Shown here: piece after piece, positions 27,181 through 36,693 of the stretch
How the letters are laid out: every line of letters starts with the position of its first letter
Numbering within the stretch: the first letter of the stretch is position 1
Position numbers and translations under genes: made by a program
The notes under the pieces: model-generated
The model's input: only the letters and a program-made list of their open reading frames with translations
Told to the model about the DNA's origin: nothing
The model's database searches: none
Assembly (NCBI GenBank): GCA_044230315.1
Contig: JBGARJ010000010.1
Span: 94,801 to 158,800 of the forward strand
Length of the DNA: 64,000 nt
Direction: 5' to 3'
Source: M3007 sp044230315
GTDB taxonomy: Bacteria > Bacteroidota > Bacteroidia > Chitinophagales > Saprospiraceae

Positions 27181-27951
27181 TTATTTCTGTTCACTAACAT
27201 TGTACTGCACAGCAGTGCTTGGTTTCTTTTTGCCTAATGGCAGGATCATCGGAACGCGGCTCCGATAATCGCGGTAAAGTTGCCCGAAATGGCCGACCAG
27301 GTCGCGCTCTTCCAATTGAATGGCCGTCAGGATATAGCCGGTGGTGGCAAGAGCGAACAGCAGGTGGGTGACCGTCATAACTGGCGTCGACCAAAAGGCG
27401 ATCAAAAAACCCAGGTAGAGTGGGTGCCGCACGATTTTGTACAAAAACGGCGTCCGGAAAGGCAGATGGGTGTAGGGCTTCCCCTGAAAATGCAGCCACA
27501 CTTGCCGCAAGCCAAACAAGTCGAAGTGGTTAATGAGGAAGGTTGCCAGGAACACAATGGCCCAGCCGATCAGATAGCATACGAGCAAAATAGCCCTGGC
27601 CGTTTCATTTTCGATGCTCCAAACCACGCCGCCCATCGGCTGCCAAAACCCCATCATAAACATCAGGATCACACTGGCAAACAGCACGAAGGTGCTTCGT
27701 TCGATCGGCGCCGGCACAAATTGGGTCCACCAGCGTTTGAATGCCGGCCGGGCCATAATACTGTGTTGCACGGCGAACAGCAACAGGAAAGCGGTGTTGG
27801 TCAGGATCGCCTGCCATAAGGGTACTTCCGGAATACCGTCGATGCTTTTCGGGACCAGCAGGTTGCCGACAAAACCGATGGCGTACAGTATGGTGCCGAA
27901 AAACGCAAGGTAGGACACGACCCCATACAACAGAAACAACGTCTTTTTCAT
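27181..27951 (-). CDS. mddA: Methanethiol S-methyltransferase-like membrane protein (NnrU/MddA family)
   Basis: 256 residues with about six transmembrane segments. The start is placed at MKKTLFLLYGVVSYLAFFGT; an ATG 44 codons upstream adds non-membrane sequence. The family (NnrU / isoprenylcysteine carboxyl methyltransferase-like) has the conserved block VRHPLYLGFLIAFWSTP and GLRQVWLHFQGKPYTHLPF, both present here and characteristic of MddA. MddA makes dimethyl sulfide from methanethiol and S-adenosylmethionine. The NnrU-like VQHSIMARPAFKRWW segment also fits. The biochemical assignment is by family resemblance only. Divergent from the sensor kinase gene. Confidence 0.75.
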   Translation of the reverse strand: MKKTLFLLYGVVSYLAFFGTILYAIGFVGNLLVPKSIDGIPEVPLWQAILTNTAFLLLFAVQHSIMARPAFKRWWTQFVPAPIERSTFVLFASVILMFMMGFWQPMGGVVWSIENETARAILLVCYLIGWAIVFLATFLINHFDLFGLRQVWLHFQGKPYTHLPFRTPFLYKIVRHPLYLGFLIAFWSTPVMTVTHLLFALATTGYILTAIQLEERDLVGHFGQLYRDYRSRVPMILPLGKKKPSTAVQYNVSEQK

Positions 27952-28244
27952 AAGGATTTGTGTTTGAAAACTGTGGTGAATGTGTTGCTTCAATAGCGAG
28001 CAACGAATTGATGCTGCAAGGTTCGGCCGGCGCTGCAGTACTTCAAGCAGGATATGATCCGATGGCTGCTCCTGGTGCGCCAACGGGTTGATTTACTGAT
28101 TGAGGTATTTCGGAAGACGGGGAGGGCATCGAGCAGATGGCCTACTCAAGAAAGCGTATGATCTGCGCAGGGAAATGGGCCAAACAAGCAGCGCAACCGG
28201 CAATTTTGCCCGGAATTACCTACTTTGCTGCCCTGCTCCTGATC
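27952..28244. other. Divergent intergenic region (mddA-like / lytS-type sensor)
   Basis: 293 bases without a recognisable gene. CCTACTTTG just before 28228 is close to a -7 box for the sensor gene; its place 17 bases before the ATG at 28245 favours that start over the ATG at 28137. Confidence 0.4.
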
Positions 28245-31200
28245 ATGCTAAGACTTTCCTACATCGGTTGGATCTTCGTGTCCTGCTACTTTTGCGCGCT
28301 GCATTGCGGCGCACAGTCGCCATTTCGGTTTGAGCAGGCCCTGTTGATCGACCGGTCGAAGGGATTGCCCGAGAACAACGTGCGGGGCATTTGCAAAGAC
28401 CCGGACGGCTTTGTCTGGATCGGCACATCCGGTGGATTGTGCCGGTTTGATGGCACCCGAATAAAAACATACTGCCATGCACCGGAGGATAGCAGTTCGC
28501 TTTTGGACAATGAAATCTACGAGGTAGTCGCATACAGGGGCCGGATCTGGGTGGCGACGGCAATGGGTCTGTCGGTGCTCGATCCGCGTTCGGAGCAGTT
28601 TGTCCATTTTCAATTTGATTCGACCGGAGTGGTATCCCATCCTGTGCGCGCGCCCAGGCGTGAGGTGACGGCCTTACACCTCGATACACACGGCATATTG
28701 TGGATCGGCGCCGGGAGCTTCGGTGTGGCGCGTTATCTGCCGGAGCAGAACGATTTTCAGTTTTACCCGGTCCTGGACCCGGCGGCACGGCAATTGTCGG
28801 TCAGCGTAGAGGGTGCGCTCCGGATTCTCAGCATGGCAGATGACCTTCGGAACGACTCGATCCTGTATGCCGGTACGCCCTCCGGGCTTGAAATTATTAA
28901 CTTGTACAGCGGGCAGGTGCAATGGTGTGTGTTCCGCAGGGCCGACCCAGCCACCCAGACTGCGGTAAATGCTTTCCGTCGGTTATATTTTCACGACGAT
29001 GGCCTGCTGTACGCCGGCAGCTGGCACGGCGGAGTACAAATTTACGATCCCAAGGCGAGGACGTTGACGCCGCTCCCGGTGACAGACCCGGAAATGAAGA
29101 CGTTCCTGAGCTCCGGTATTCAATCGATTTTTCGGTACAACCGGGATCAGATTTGGATCACAACGGGTGATGGGTTGATCTTGTATGACTTGCGGCGCAA
29201 CGCTATGGTCTTCTCCCGGAAAAACGACGTTCTGGACGGTTTTTACTACGGCATCGACTTCATAGATGAACGGAACAGGGTTTGGAATAGTAATATCAAT
29301 GGGATACACATATTCGACCCTGTCCTGCAGCAATTTGTATCTTATGAATACGAGGGATTGGATCAACGCCGTTGGTCATTCGCCTTTTATATGGATGCCA
29401 ATCCGGAAAGCGGCGAACTGGTGGTGGTACCCAGGAACAACAACAGCGTATGCCATTTCAATTTGAAGACAGGGCAATGGCGCCGATTCCCCTTGCGGTT
29501 GCCCGGCGATAAAACCCCGGCTAACTGGCTGCTTCGGGGGCTTTCCCGCGCTCCGGACGGCACGTATACGCTTTCGGCAGACCAGGGTTTGTTTTCCTAC
29601 GACCCGGCCCGCCACACCGTTCACCCCTTGAACTGCCGGCTGCCACTGCAAAATCCGCGCTATACAAATGTGCTTTGGGATCGTGCACAAACGCTTTGGA
29701 TTGGCGTCGGCCTGAACGGCTTGGCGCGGTGGAATCCGCGGACAAAATCGGTGCGGGTATTTGAACGGGAGTTCTTACCGCCTGGCGCCGGCCCCAAAGT
29801 ACTGGTTACCGATGGTTTGATGGAAGATCGCCGGGGGCAAATTTGGATCCGGCGGAGCGATGGTTTCAGTGTTTACCTGCCGGAGCACGACTCTATGCTT
29901 AATTTTTTATTCCGGCTTGCGCCCGAGCGGAGTTTTTTTAGCATCAACGGATTTGCAGAAGATCGTCAGGGGCATATGTGGGTATGCGGAAAAGACGGTT
30001 GGGTGGGCTATGCCGAAACGGCGCACCCGGAGCGGGGCCTGGTTCGGAAAATTGACCTGCGCGCTGATTATGGGCTGAGCGAAGTGTATGCGCTGGCTGC
30101 CGACTCTGCGGGGCTGGTTTGGGGATACACCCGGGAACACCTGATCTGGATCGATCCGCAAACCCTCCAGGTCGGTACCCTTAATTTTGAATATTGCAAC
30201 CAGGCGGTAGACTTTTATGCCTTTCAATTTTTACCCGACGGCCGGCTGGTCTTTGGCGGCAGAAGTAAGATCGTCCTGTTCGACCCCCGAACGTTGCAAC
30301 GCAATTCCGAAGCGCCCAAACCGTATGTGGAAGCTATACAGGTCCTTGGCCGGCCCCTTTCTGCAGTGCCGCAGGTGAACGGTCGTCCCGGGCTCCATTT
30401 GAAATTCTGGGAAAACAATTTTTCCCTTGCTTTTTCAGCTAAAGCCTTTACCCTGGGGTATGCCTGTCGGTTCCGGTACCGGTTGAAAGGCCTCGAAAAC
30501 TGGATCGAAGCCGACGACCGCCGGTATGCCAACTATACCAATGTTCCCGCCGGCGATTACCTGTTCCAGGTGCAGGTGGCCAACAACGAGGGCCAATGGA
30601 GTGAATCTGTGCTGGAATTGCCGGTTGGGGTCGATACTGCCTGGTGGGCCACCACCTGGTTTCGCCTTCTGGCGGGTTTGCTTGCGCTTTCCATGGTTTA
30701 CGGCGTTTACCGCTACCGCATCCTGCAGATCCGCCGGCAGGAGCGTTTGCGCTCCGGATTCGAAAAACGCCTTGCCAATGTGGAAATGAGCGCTTTGCTG
30801 GCCCAGATGAACCCCCACTTTTTGTTCAACAGCCTGAATTCGATCGACAGTTATATTATCCGGAACGAAACAAAAAAAGCCTCGGAGTACCTCAACAACT
30901 TCGCCCGCCTGATGCGGCTGATCCTGAACAATTCGCGTTCCAACTATATCAGTCTCAAGGACGAGCTGGAGGCGTTGGACCTGTATTTGCAGATGGAGAG
31001 CCTCCGGTTCCGGGATAAATTTGAATATGAAATCCGGGTCGATCCTTCTGTTGACGCCGCCTCCATTACTATTCCGCCAATGCTTATTCAGCCCTACATT
31101 GAAAATGCGATCTGGCACGGACTCATGCACCGGGATCAACCCGGCGGCAAGGTCATGCTGGCAATGCGCCTGGAGGACAACACACTGATTTGTTCGGTTG

Positions 31201-31412
31201 AAGACAATGGAATAGGCCGCGCCCGCGCCATGGAACTCAACAGTAAACGGCAGGGGGCCAACCGGCAGTCGATGGGCATGCAGATCACCGAAGACCGGAT
31301 CGAAGTACTCAATAAATTATATGATGCCAATACGCATGTGGAGGTGATCGATCTGTACGATCCGAATGGCGAGGCTTGCGGCACGCGTGTGGTATTGACC
31401 ATACCGATTTAA
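28245..31412 (+). CDS. LytS/YehU-type sensor histidine kinase with two-component beta-propeller sensor domain
   Basis: 1055 residues from the start that gives a signal peptide (MLRLSYIGWIFVSCYFCALHCGAQ). The periplasmic sensor is a run of Reg_prop propeller repeats (GLPENNVRGICKDPDGFVWIGTSGGLCRFDG, and VWIGVGLNGLARW-like units later), ending in a Y_Y_Y immunoglobulin-like domain (FRYRLKGLENWIEADDRRYANYTNVPAGDY). One transmembrane helix (about residues 795-820) leads to a His_kinase domain of the LytS class: MNPHFLFNSLNSIDS with the phospho-accepting His about residue 858, then QPYIENAIWHGLMHR and DNGIGRARA for ATP binding. It pairs with the LytTR regulator 58 bases downstream. The ligand is unknown; such sensors often read polysaccharides or oligosaccharides. 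Confidence 0.92.
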   Translation: MLRLSYIGWIFVSCYFCALHCGAQSPFRFEQALLIDRSKGLPENNVRGICKDPDGFVWIGTSGGLCRFDGTRIKTYCHAPEDSSSLLDNEIYEVVAYRGRIWVATAMGLSVLDPRSEQFVHFQFDSTGVVSHPVRAPRREVTALHLDTHGILWIGAGSFGVARYLPEQNDFQFYPVLDPAARQLSVSVEGALRILSMADDLRNDSILYAGTPSGLEIINLYSGQVQWCVFRRADPATQTAVNAFRRLYFHDDGLLYAGSWHGGVQIYDPKARTLTPLPVTDPEMKTFLSSGIQSIFRYNRDQIWITTGDGLILYDLRRNAMVFSRKNDVLDGFYYGIDFIDERNRVWNSNINGIHIFDPVLQQFVSYEYEGLDQRRWSFAFYMDANPESGELVVVPRNNNSVCHFNLKTGQWRRFPLRLPGDKTPANWLLRGLSRAPDGTYTLSADQGLFSYDPARHTVHPLNCRLPLQNPRYTNVLWDRAQTLWIGVGLNGLARWNPRTKSVRVFEREFLPPGAGPKVLVTDGLMEDRRGQIWIRRSDGFSVYLPEHDSMLNFLFRLAPERSFFSINGFAEDRQGHMWVCGKDGWVGYAETAHPERGLVRKIDLRADYGLSEVYALAADSAGLVWGYTREHLIWIDPQTLQVGTLNFEYCNQAVDFYAFQFLPDGRLVFGGRSKIVLFDPRTLQRNSEAPKPYVEAIQVLGRPLSAVPQVNGRPGLHLKFWENNFSLAFSAKAFTLGYACRFRYRLKGLENWIEADDRRYANYTNVPAGDYLFQVQVANNEGQWSESVLELPVGVDTAWWATTWFRLLAGLLALSMVYGVYRYRILQIRRQERLRSGFEKRLANVEMSALLAQMNPHFLFNSLNSIDSYIIRNETKKASEYLNNFARLMRLILNNSRSNYISLKDELEALDLYLQMESLRFRDKFEYEIRVDPSVDAASITIPPMLIQPYIENAIWHGLMHRDQPGGKVMLAMRLEDNTLICSVEDNGIGRARAMELNSKRQGANRQSMGMQITEDRIEVLNKLYDANTHVEVIDLYDPNGEACGTRVVLTIPI

Positions 31413-31470
31413 GGACATGTTTGCTGTTCGGCATACAAATCAAACATGTTCAAAAACAAAACCCGACAGG

Positions 31471-32220
31471 ATGATAAAAGCGGTAATTATTGACGACGAG
31501 CAGCACAGCATCGAAACGCTGCGCTGGAAAATTGAAAACTATTGCCCAGATGTCGAAGTAGCGGCGGTATTTGACCTTCCGGCCGACGGCGTGCTGTATT
31601 TGCGCGAACACGGTTGCGATATACTTTTTCTCGATATCGAAATGCCCCGTTTAAATGGTTTTGACGTGCTGGAAGAGATCGGCGCACCACTGCCTTTTGA
31701 TGTGATTTTTACCACCGCGTACGACAATTTCGGAATACAAGCCGTCAAGTTCAGCGCCCTGGATTATTTGTTAAAACCGGTACAAAACAAGGAACTGAAA
31801 GAAGCGATCGACAAGCATCTGAATAAAGCCCAACGATCGGTTCCCGTTGAGCAGATTGACGGCTTGTTTCAAAATATCCAGGCCGAGCGCCGGGGCAAAC
31901 CCGGGCGCGTCGCCCTGGCTTCCAAGGAGAGCATCGAATTCGTTGATCCGACGGATATTGTTCTTTGTACGTCGAGCAGCAATTACACCGAAGTGTACAC
32001 GGTGGATGGCAGGAAACGGATCATTTCCAGGACCTTGAAGGATTTTGAGGATATGCTGCTGCCCTTTCACTTTTTTCGTCCCCATCATTCGCACCTGATC
32101 AATCTGGTTCGCGTGCGGGAATATGTTCGTGGCGACGGCGGATACCTGGTCATGGAGAATAAGATGAAAGTCCCGGTCTCGAAAAGCCGCAAAGAAGCGC
32201 TGCTGCGGCAATTATCCTGA
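31471..32220 (+). CDS. LytTR-type response regulator
   Basis: 249 residues. The start is at MIKAVIIDDEQHSIETL (an earlier ATG at 31417 lacks receiver-like sequence). The receiver domain carries the phospho-acceptor Asp55 in LFLDIEMPRLNGFDVL and the conserved Lys in DYLLKPVQNKELKEA. The C-terminal LytTR DNA-binding domain has DIVLCTSSSNYTEVYTVDG and FFRPHHSHLINLVRVREYVRGDGGYLVMENK. Partner of the upstream sensor kinase; the target genes cannot be told from the window. Confidence 0.94.
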   Translation: MIKAVIIDDEQHSIETLRWKIENYCPDVEVAAVFDLPADGVLYLREHGCDILFLDIEMPRLNGFDVLEEIGAPLPFDVIFTTAYDNFGIQAVKFSALDYLLKPVQNKELKEAIDKHLNKAQRSVPVEQIDGLFQNIQAERRGKPGRVALASKESIEFVDPTDIVLCTSSSNYTEVYTVDGRKRIISRTLKDFEDMLLPFHFFRPHHSHLINLVRVREYVRGDGGYLVMENKMKVPVSKSRKEALLRQLS

Positions 32221-32278
32221 CCAATCCTTCAACTGCTCAAAATACCGCGCTAACCAATCAAGTGCGCTTCGGTGTGCC

Positions 32279-33169
32279 ATGCCGCGCCTGCAAATTTGCA
32301 GCGTGAACATCGAACACGTGACATTGCGTACCCGCGACGGCGAGCATATCGGCCTCCGTTGCTTCCATCCACTGGCAGGGTCAGTCGGCCGGGTTTTGGT
32401 CATCGGCCCGGGCGCCGGTGTGGAGCAATCTTTTTATGATGCTTTTGCTGCGCATTGCGCCGGGCATGGGCTAGAGGTGATTACGTTCGATTATCGCGGT
32501 GTCGGCCGTTCAGGGGCGGGGCGCCAGCGCGACACGCCATCTACCCTGCGGCAATGGGCCATCCAGGATCTCGATGCAGTGTTGGTCTTTGCCAGACAAC
32601 ATTTCCCGAAACGGGAACTGATTTTCCTGGGGCACTGTATCAGCGGCGAAATTGCCGGCATAGCACCGGCCAGCGCATATATCAACCGCATCATTTTGGT
32701 CAGCAGCGCCCTGTCCTGCTGGCGGTTGTGGCCGCGGCGCAGCCAGCCGAAAATCTGGCTGATGAAATTGCTGGCGCCAGTGATCAGTGCCTGGTATGGC
32801 TATTTCCCGGGCGCCCGTTTGGGGTTTCTCGGCGATCTGCCCAGGGGCGTCGTTCGGGAGTTTTCGGATTGGTGCAACCTGCCTAACGGTCTGTTTGACC
32901 TGTTCCCCGACAACAATTATCGCAAACTGCGTATCCCCCTCCTGGCCTTCAGTTTTTCCGACGACTGGTTTTCGCCGCCCCGGGCGGTATCGGCATTGCT
33001 GGACCATTTCAGTGCTGCGAGTTGCCGCTGGCTGCACCTGCAGCCAGTTGAAGTAGGATTGGACCGGATCGGCCACGACGGATTTTTTTCCCAAAATTGC
33101 CAGCCGCTCTGGACCTCCACCCTGCAGTGGATCGAACAGTCCGAATTGGAAAAAGGCTATTTCTTTTAG
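32279..33169 (+). CDS. Alpha/beta hydrolase with Cys at the nucleophile position
   Basis: 296 residues, cytoplasmic. Fold markers: GPGAGVEQSFYDAFAAHCAG (oxyanion region), FDYRGVGRSG, and the nucleophile elbow FLGHCISGEIAG, which aligns with the common GHSxGG. The Ser is Cys120 here. Likely acid residues are D228/D229 in FSFSDDWFSPP, and the base is H266 in RIGHDGFF. The family resembles COG4757-type predicted hydrolases. A Cys-Asp-His triad is known from dienelactone hydrolase, but such proteins can also be inactive. A GTG at 32303 is an alternative start. It lies between the LytTR regulator and a PLP decarboxylase, all on the plus strand. Confidence 0.78.
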   Translation: MPRLQICSVNIEHVTLRTRDGEHIGLRCFHPLAGSVGRVLVIGPGAGVEQSFYDAFAAHCAGHGLEVITFDYRGVGRSGAGRQRDTPSTLRQWAIQDLDAVLVFARQHFPKRELIFLGHCISGEIAGIAPASAYINRIILVSSALSCWRLWPRRSQPKIWLMKLLAPVISAWYGYFPGARLGFLGDLPRGVVREFSDWCNLPNGLFDLFPDNNYRKLRIPLLAFSFSDDWFSPPRAVSALLDHFSAASCRWLHLQPVEVGLDRIGHDGFFSQNCQPLWTSTLQWIEQSELEKGYFF

Positions 33170-33206
33170 GCATCAAGCAAAAAACTTGTTCACACAAAAT
33201 ACTGTA

Positions 33207-34679
33207 ATGAAAATGGCTAACCGACCTGATTTGAGTCTCGATCCCCTAACCTGGGGGGACATCCGTCAACTTGGCCACCGCATGGTGGATGACATGTTTG
33301 ATTACCTGGAAAACATCCGGGAAGCGCCGGTGTGGCGCCCGGTGCCGCCCGAAACGCTCGAGCGGCTGGATGAAGACCTCCCGTTTCGACCCATGCACCC
33401 GGCGGAGGTGTACGACATGTTCCGGCAGCATATTTTACCCTATCCCCAGGGCAATATTCACCCACGCTTTTGGGGTTGGGTAATGGGCAGCGGCACACCG
33501 GTAGGCATATTGGCAGAGATGCTGGCCGCAACAATGAACGCCAACGTGTGCCTGGGCGATCACGCCGCGATCCAGGTGGAACAACAAGTGCTGAAATGGT
33601 GCAAACAACTGCTCGAATACCCAGAATCGGCGTCGGGCTTGCTCACCAGCGGCGCTTCCATGGCCAACCTGACCGCTCTGGTGGTTGCCCGAAATTACGT
33701 GCCGGACAGCAACATACGACGCCTGGGCGTGCAGGCCGAACCCAGCCGGATGGTGTTGTATTGCTCCACCGAGACGCATTCCTGCATTCAAAAAGCCGCT
33801 GAAACCATGGGCCTGGGCGCGGCGTCGATTTGCCGGGTTCCGGTAGACGAAGCCTACCGCATCCGCCTGGATTTGCTAGAGCAATTTATCCAAAACGATC
33901 TTGCGGCCGGCCGGCTTCCTTTTTGCGTGGTCGGCAATGCGGGTACGGTAAATACGGGCGCCATAGATCCGCTCGACGAAATATTGGCACTTTGCCGCAG
34001 ATATGACCTGTGGTTTCACGTTGACGGCGCCTTTGGCGCGCTGGCCAAACGGGTGCCCGGTTTTGAAGCTCCGCTCCGGGCGATCGAACAAGCCGACAGT
34101 GTCGCTTTCGACCTGCACAAATGGCTGCACATCCCATATGAGGCAGGCTGCGTGCTGATCCGCAATGCCGACGCCCACCGGCAGGCCTTTGCACAAGCTC
34201 CCAACTACCTGCTGCAACACGAACGCGGCGTTTCTGCCGGCGAGCATACCTTTGGCAATTTGGGCGTCGAATTGTCGCGCGGATTTAAAGCGCTCAAAGT
34301 GTGGATGTCGCTCAAAACTTACGGAGCCTTTGCTTTTATTGGCATGATCCGGCAAAATATGACCCAGGCGCAATACCTGGCTGCCCAAGTGCAACAGACC
34401 GAATGCCTGGAATTGATGGCGCCGGCCACCATGAATATTGTCTGCTTTCGGTTCAAGTGGCCAAACGCCCCGGCCGATGCCTTGCAGGCGGTTAACAAGG
34501 AAATTCTGATGCATTTACAGGAGAAGGGCATTGCCACTGTTTCGGCGACTGTTTTGGAAGGCCGTTATGCCTTGCGCGCGGCGATTTGTAACCACCGGAC
34601 CCGGCAATCGGACCTCGATTTGTTACTCGAATCGGTAGTGCGGATCGGTAATGGGTTGGTTGTCGTGGGCGCCGCCTGA
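33207..34679 (+). CDS. Group II PLP-dependent amino acid decarboxylase
   Basis: 490 residues starting MKMANRPDLSLDPL. It is of the aromatic-L-amino-acid / diaminobutyrate / glutamate decarboxylase family. The N-terminal region HPRFWGWVMGSGTPVG and LTSGASMANLTALVVAR bind cofactor phosphate, HVDGAFGA holds the Asp that pairs with the pyridine nitrogen, and the PLP Lys is in AFDLHKWLHIPYEAG. The sequence is closest in feel to the aromatic-type branch found widely in Bacteroidota and Proteobacteria, but the substrate cannot be assigned. Expected product: an amine plus CO2. It ends 130 bases before ffh. Confidence 0.88.
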   Translation: MKMANRPDLSLDPLTWGDIRQLGHRMVDDMFDYLENIREAPVWRPVPPETLERLDEDLPFRPMHPAEVYDMFRQHILPYPQGNIHPRFWGWVMGSGTPVGILAEMLAATMNANVCLGDHAAIQVEQQVLKWCKQLLEYPESASGLLTSGASMANLTALVVARNYVPDSNIRRLGVQAEPSRMVLYCSTETHSCIQKAAETMGLGAASICRVPVDEAYRIRLDLLEQFIQNDLAAGRLPFCVVGNAGTVNTGAIDPLDEILALCRRYDLWFHVDGAFGALAKRVPGFEAPLRAIEQADSVAFDLHKWLHIPYEAGCVLIRNADAHRQAFAQAPNYLLQHERGVSAGEHTFGNLGVELSRGFKALKVWMSLKTYGAFAFIGMIRQNMTQAQYLAAQVQQTECLELMAPATMNIVCFRFKWPNAPADALQAVNKEILMHLQEKGIATVSATVLEGRYALRAAICNHRTRQSDLDLLLESVVRIGNGLVVVGAA

Positions 34680-34721
34680 CAATTGTTGAGGCCAGGGTTC
34701 CGCTACTACATGCCGATGTGT

Positions 34722-34729
34722 TATCTTTG
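34722..34729 (+). promoter_or_regulatory. -7 box upstream of ffh
   Basis: TATCTTTG is an exact TAnnTTTG match, 80 bases before the ffh ATG and after the decarboxylase stop. No clear -33 box. Confidence 0.35.
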
Positions 34730-34750
34730 CCGCCCAAAATTAATGGGTCT

Positions 34751-34779
34751 GTTGCGCCGGCCGATCGAGCCGGCGCAAC
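34751..34779 (+). other. Stable hairpin in the ffh leader
   Basis: A perfect 11-bp stem, GTTGCGCCGGC (34751-34761) with GCCGGCGCAAC (34769-34779), has a 7-base loop. It is not followed by a T-run. It falls between the candidate ffh promoter and the ATG, so it would be in the mRNA leader. Confidence 0.4.
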
Positions 34780-34809
34780 AGGTTCGATAGCCATTCAGCA
34801 CCTCGTAAT

Positions 34810-36174
34810 ATGTTTGAAAGTCTCAGTGATCGCCTCGAATCAGCGTTTAAAGTACTCAGCGGTAGCAATAAAATTACCGAACTGAATGTCGCCGAAAGCA
34901 TAAAGGAAATCCGCCGCGCTTTGGTGGCGGCTGATGTCAACTACAAGATCGCCAAAGAATTTACCGATAAGATCAAAGACAAGGCGCTGGGTACCGAAAA
35001 TGTGCTCCGCAACGTCAACCCCGGCCAATTGATGGTCAAGATCGTGATGGACGAGTTGACCGATCTGATGGGCGGTCAATCGGTAGGCGTCAATGTGAAA
35101 GGCAACCCCGGGATTGTGCTGGTGGCCGGTTTGCAGGGGAGCGGTAAAACCACTTTTTGTGGTAAGCTGGCCAAATATCTCAAGGAAAAACGCCAGATGT
35201 CGCCCTTGCTCGTGGCTTGCGACGTATATCGCCCCGCCGCTATCGATCAGTTGGGGGTGCTCGGGGAAAGCCTGAATGTGCCGGTTTACAAAGAAGAAGA
35301 CAATAAGAACCCGGTCGAAATTGCCCAAAACGCCCTGAAACACGCCAAAGCGCACGGCTTTCACGTGGTGATCGTGGACACCGCCGGCCGTCTGGCAGTC
35401 GACGAGGCGATGATGGCGGAGGTTGAGGCGATAAAAAAAGCGATCGGCCCAACCGAGACCCTCTTCGTTGTCGATTCGATGACCGGCCAGGACGCCGTCA
35501 ATACGGCCGAGGCCTTCAATCAGCGGATCAACTACGACGGTGTGGTGCTTACCAAACTGGATGGCGACACCCGTGGTGGCGCGGCGCTCTCGGTGAAATA
35601 CACGGTCGGCAAGCCCATCAAATTCGTGTCGATGGGAGAAAAACTGGATGCGCTCGACGTGTTCTACCCCGACCGTATGGCCCAGCGCATCCTCGGGATG
35701 GGCGATATCGTGTCGCTGGTGGAAAAAGCCCAGTTGGAATTCGACGAGGAGGAAGCGAAGCGCGTGGAGAAAAAGATCAAACAGAATAAGTTTGATTTCA
35801 ACGACTTTCTGGGGCAGATGCAACAGATCAAAAAAATGGGCGATCTCAAAGGACTGCTCAGCATGATCCCGGGAATGGGCAAGGCGCTCAAGGAGGTGGA
35901 CATCGACGACAAAGCCCTCCTGCGCGTGGAAGCCATCATTCAGAGCATGACCATCGATGAACGTAAAAACCCCGACCTGCTCAACCTTAGCAGGAAGAAG
36001 CGCATCGCGCGCGGCTGCGGCCAGACAATCGATCAGATCAACCTGTTCGTGAAGAATTTCAACGACATGCGCAAGTTCATGCACCAGATGAGCAACAGCA
36101 ACATGGGCAAGATGGGCATGCCCGGCGGTATGCCTATGCCCAAAAAAGGCGGCGCCGGTAAATTCAGGCGTTAG
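34810..36174 (+). CDS. ffh: Signal recognition particle protein Ffh
   Basis: GTPase subunit of the signal recognition particle; it binds 4.5S RNA and signal peptides and docks with FtsY to send membrane proteins to SecYEG. The 454 residues are the usual length. N domain MFESLSDRLESAFKVL; G domain with P-loop GLQGSGKTTFCGKLA (about 107), DVYRPAAIDQL, DTAGRLAVDEAMM and TKLDGDTRGGAALS; a methionine-rich M domain ending MGMPGGMPMPKKGG. Preceded by a long leader with a hairpin. Confidence 0.98.
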   Translation: MFESLSDRLESAFKVLSGSNKITELNVAESIKEIRRALVAADVNYKIAKEFTDKIKDKALGTENVLRNVNPGQLMVKIVMDELTDLMGGQSVGVNVKGNPGIVLVAGLQGSGKTTFCGKLAKYLKEKRQMSPLLVACDVYRPAAIDQLGVLGESLNVPVYKEEDNKNPVEIAQNALKHAKAHGFHVVIVDTAGRLAVDEAMMAEVEAIKKAIGPTETLFVVDSMTGQDAVNTAEAFNQRINYDGVVLTKLDGDTRGGAALSVKYTVGKPIKFVSMGEKLDALDVFYPDRMAQRILGMGDIVSLVEKAQLEFDEEEAKRVEKKIKQNKFDFNDFLGQMQQIKKMGDLKGLLSMIPGMGKALKEVDIDDKALLRVEAIIQSMTIDERKNPDLLNLSRKKRIARGCGQTIDQINLFVKNFNDMRKFMHQMSNSNMGKMGMPGGMPMPKKGGAGKFRR

Positions 36175-36191
36175 AAAATCCAAACATGTTC

Positions 36192-36647
36192 TTAACGTGT
36201 TTCTACTGCCTGCGCTTTGTTGCGGCGGCCCACAACCGCCACCGTAAGCCGGCTGATACAAGTCAATTCGCCGGCGGGGTCGCGGATTTCAATTTGCCAT
36301 ACATGCACCTGCCGGCCGATCCGCACGGGGCGGCAAATGCCCTCCACCGCGGAGCCCTCCGGTACGCTTTTGAGGTGGTTGGCATTGATTTCGAGTCCGA
36401 CGGCCGTTTTTTCCTCCAGGTTATCCAGGCAAAGCGTGCTGGCCACGCTGCCAAGGGTTTCTGCAAGCGTCACATTGGCGCCGCCGTGTAAAATTCGGAA
36501 AGGCTGTACGGTGCGGGTATCGGCCGGCATGGTGGCGGTCAAAAAATCGGCACCAAATTCGGTGAACCGGATGCCCAAGGCGGCCGCCATGGTGTTGGCG
36601 TTCAGGGCGTTGAGCCCATCGAGTGTGAAGGGTTGTTTCCAGATCAT
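36192..36647 (-). CDS. Hotdog-fold acyl-CoA thioesterase, MenI/YdiI-like
   Basis: 151 residues, single hotdog domain. MIWKQPFTLDGLNALNANTM, TRTVQPFRILHGGANVTLAET and ALGIRFTEFGADFLTA match the YdiI/MenI branch. HGGA and the following Glu of ETLGS form the active site in that branch. MenI hydrolyses 1,4-dihydroxy-2-naphthoyl-CoA in menaquinone synthesis; related enzymes act on other acyl-CoAs, so the substrate is left open. It ends 17 bases from the ffh stop (convergent) and lies 46 bases downstream of the BASS transporter gene on the same strand. Confidence 0.85.
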   Translation of the reverse strand: MIWKQPFTLDGLNALNANTMAAALGIRFTEFGADFLTATMPADTRTVQPFRILHGGANVTLAETLGSVASTLCLDNLEEKTAVGLEINANHLKSVPEGSAVEGICRPVRIGRQVHVWQIEIRDPAGELTCISRLTVAVVGRRNKAQAVETR

Positions 36648-36693
36648 AACATTGTATCGTCGCTTTTTTTGCGGGTAAGCGGTGTCGCGCGGG

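Noticed and set aside
34740..34800. Hairpin at 34751-34779 as terminator of the decarboxylase gene
   Set aside because: No T-run follows on the plus strand, and an exact -7 box lies between it and the decarboxylase stop.
34840..36261. 473-codon open frame antisense to ffh
   Set aside because: Same reason: it mirrors the ffh gene, its translation is His-rich and shows no domain.
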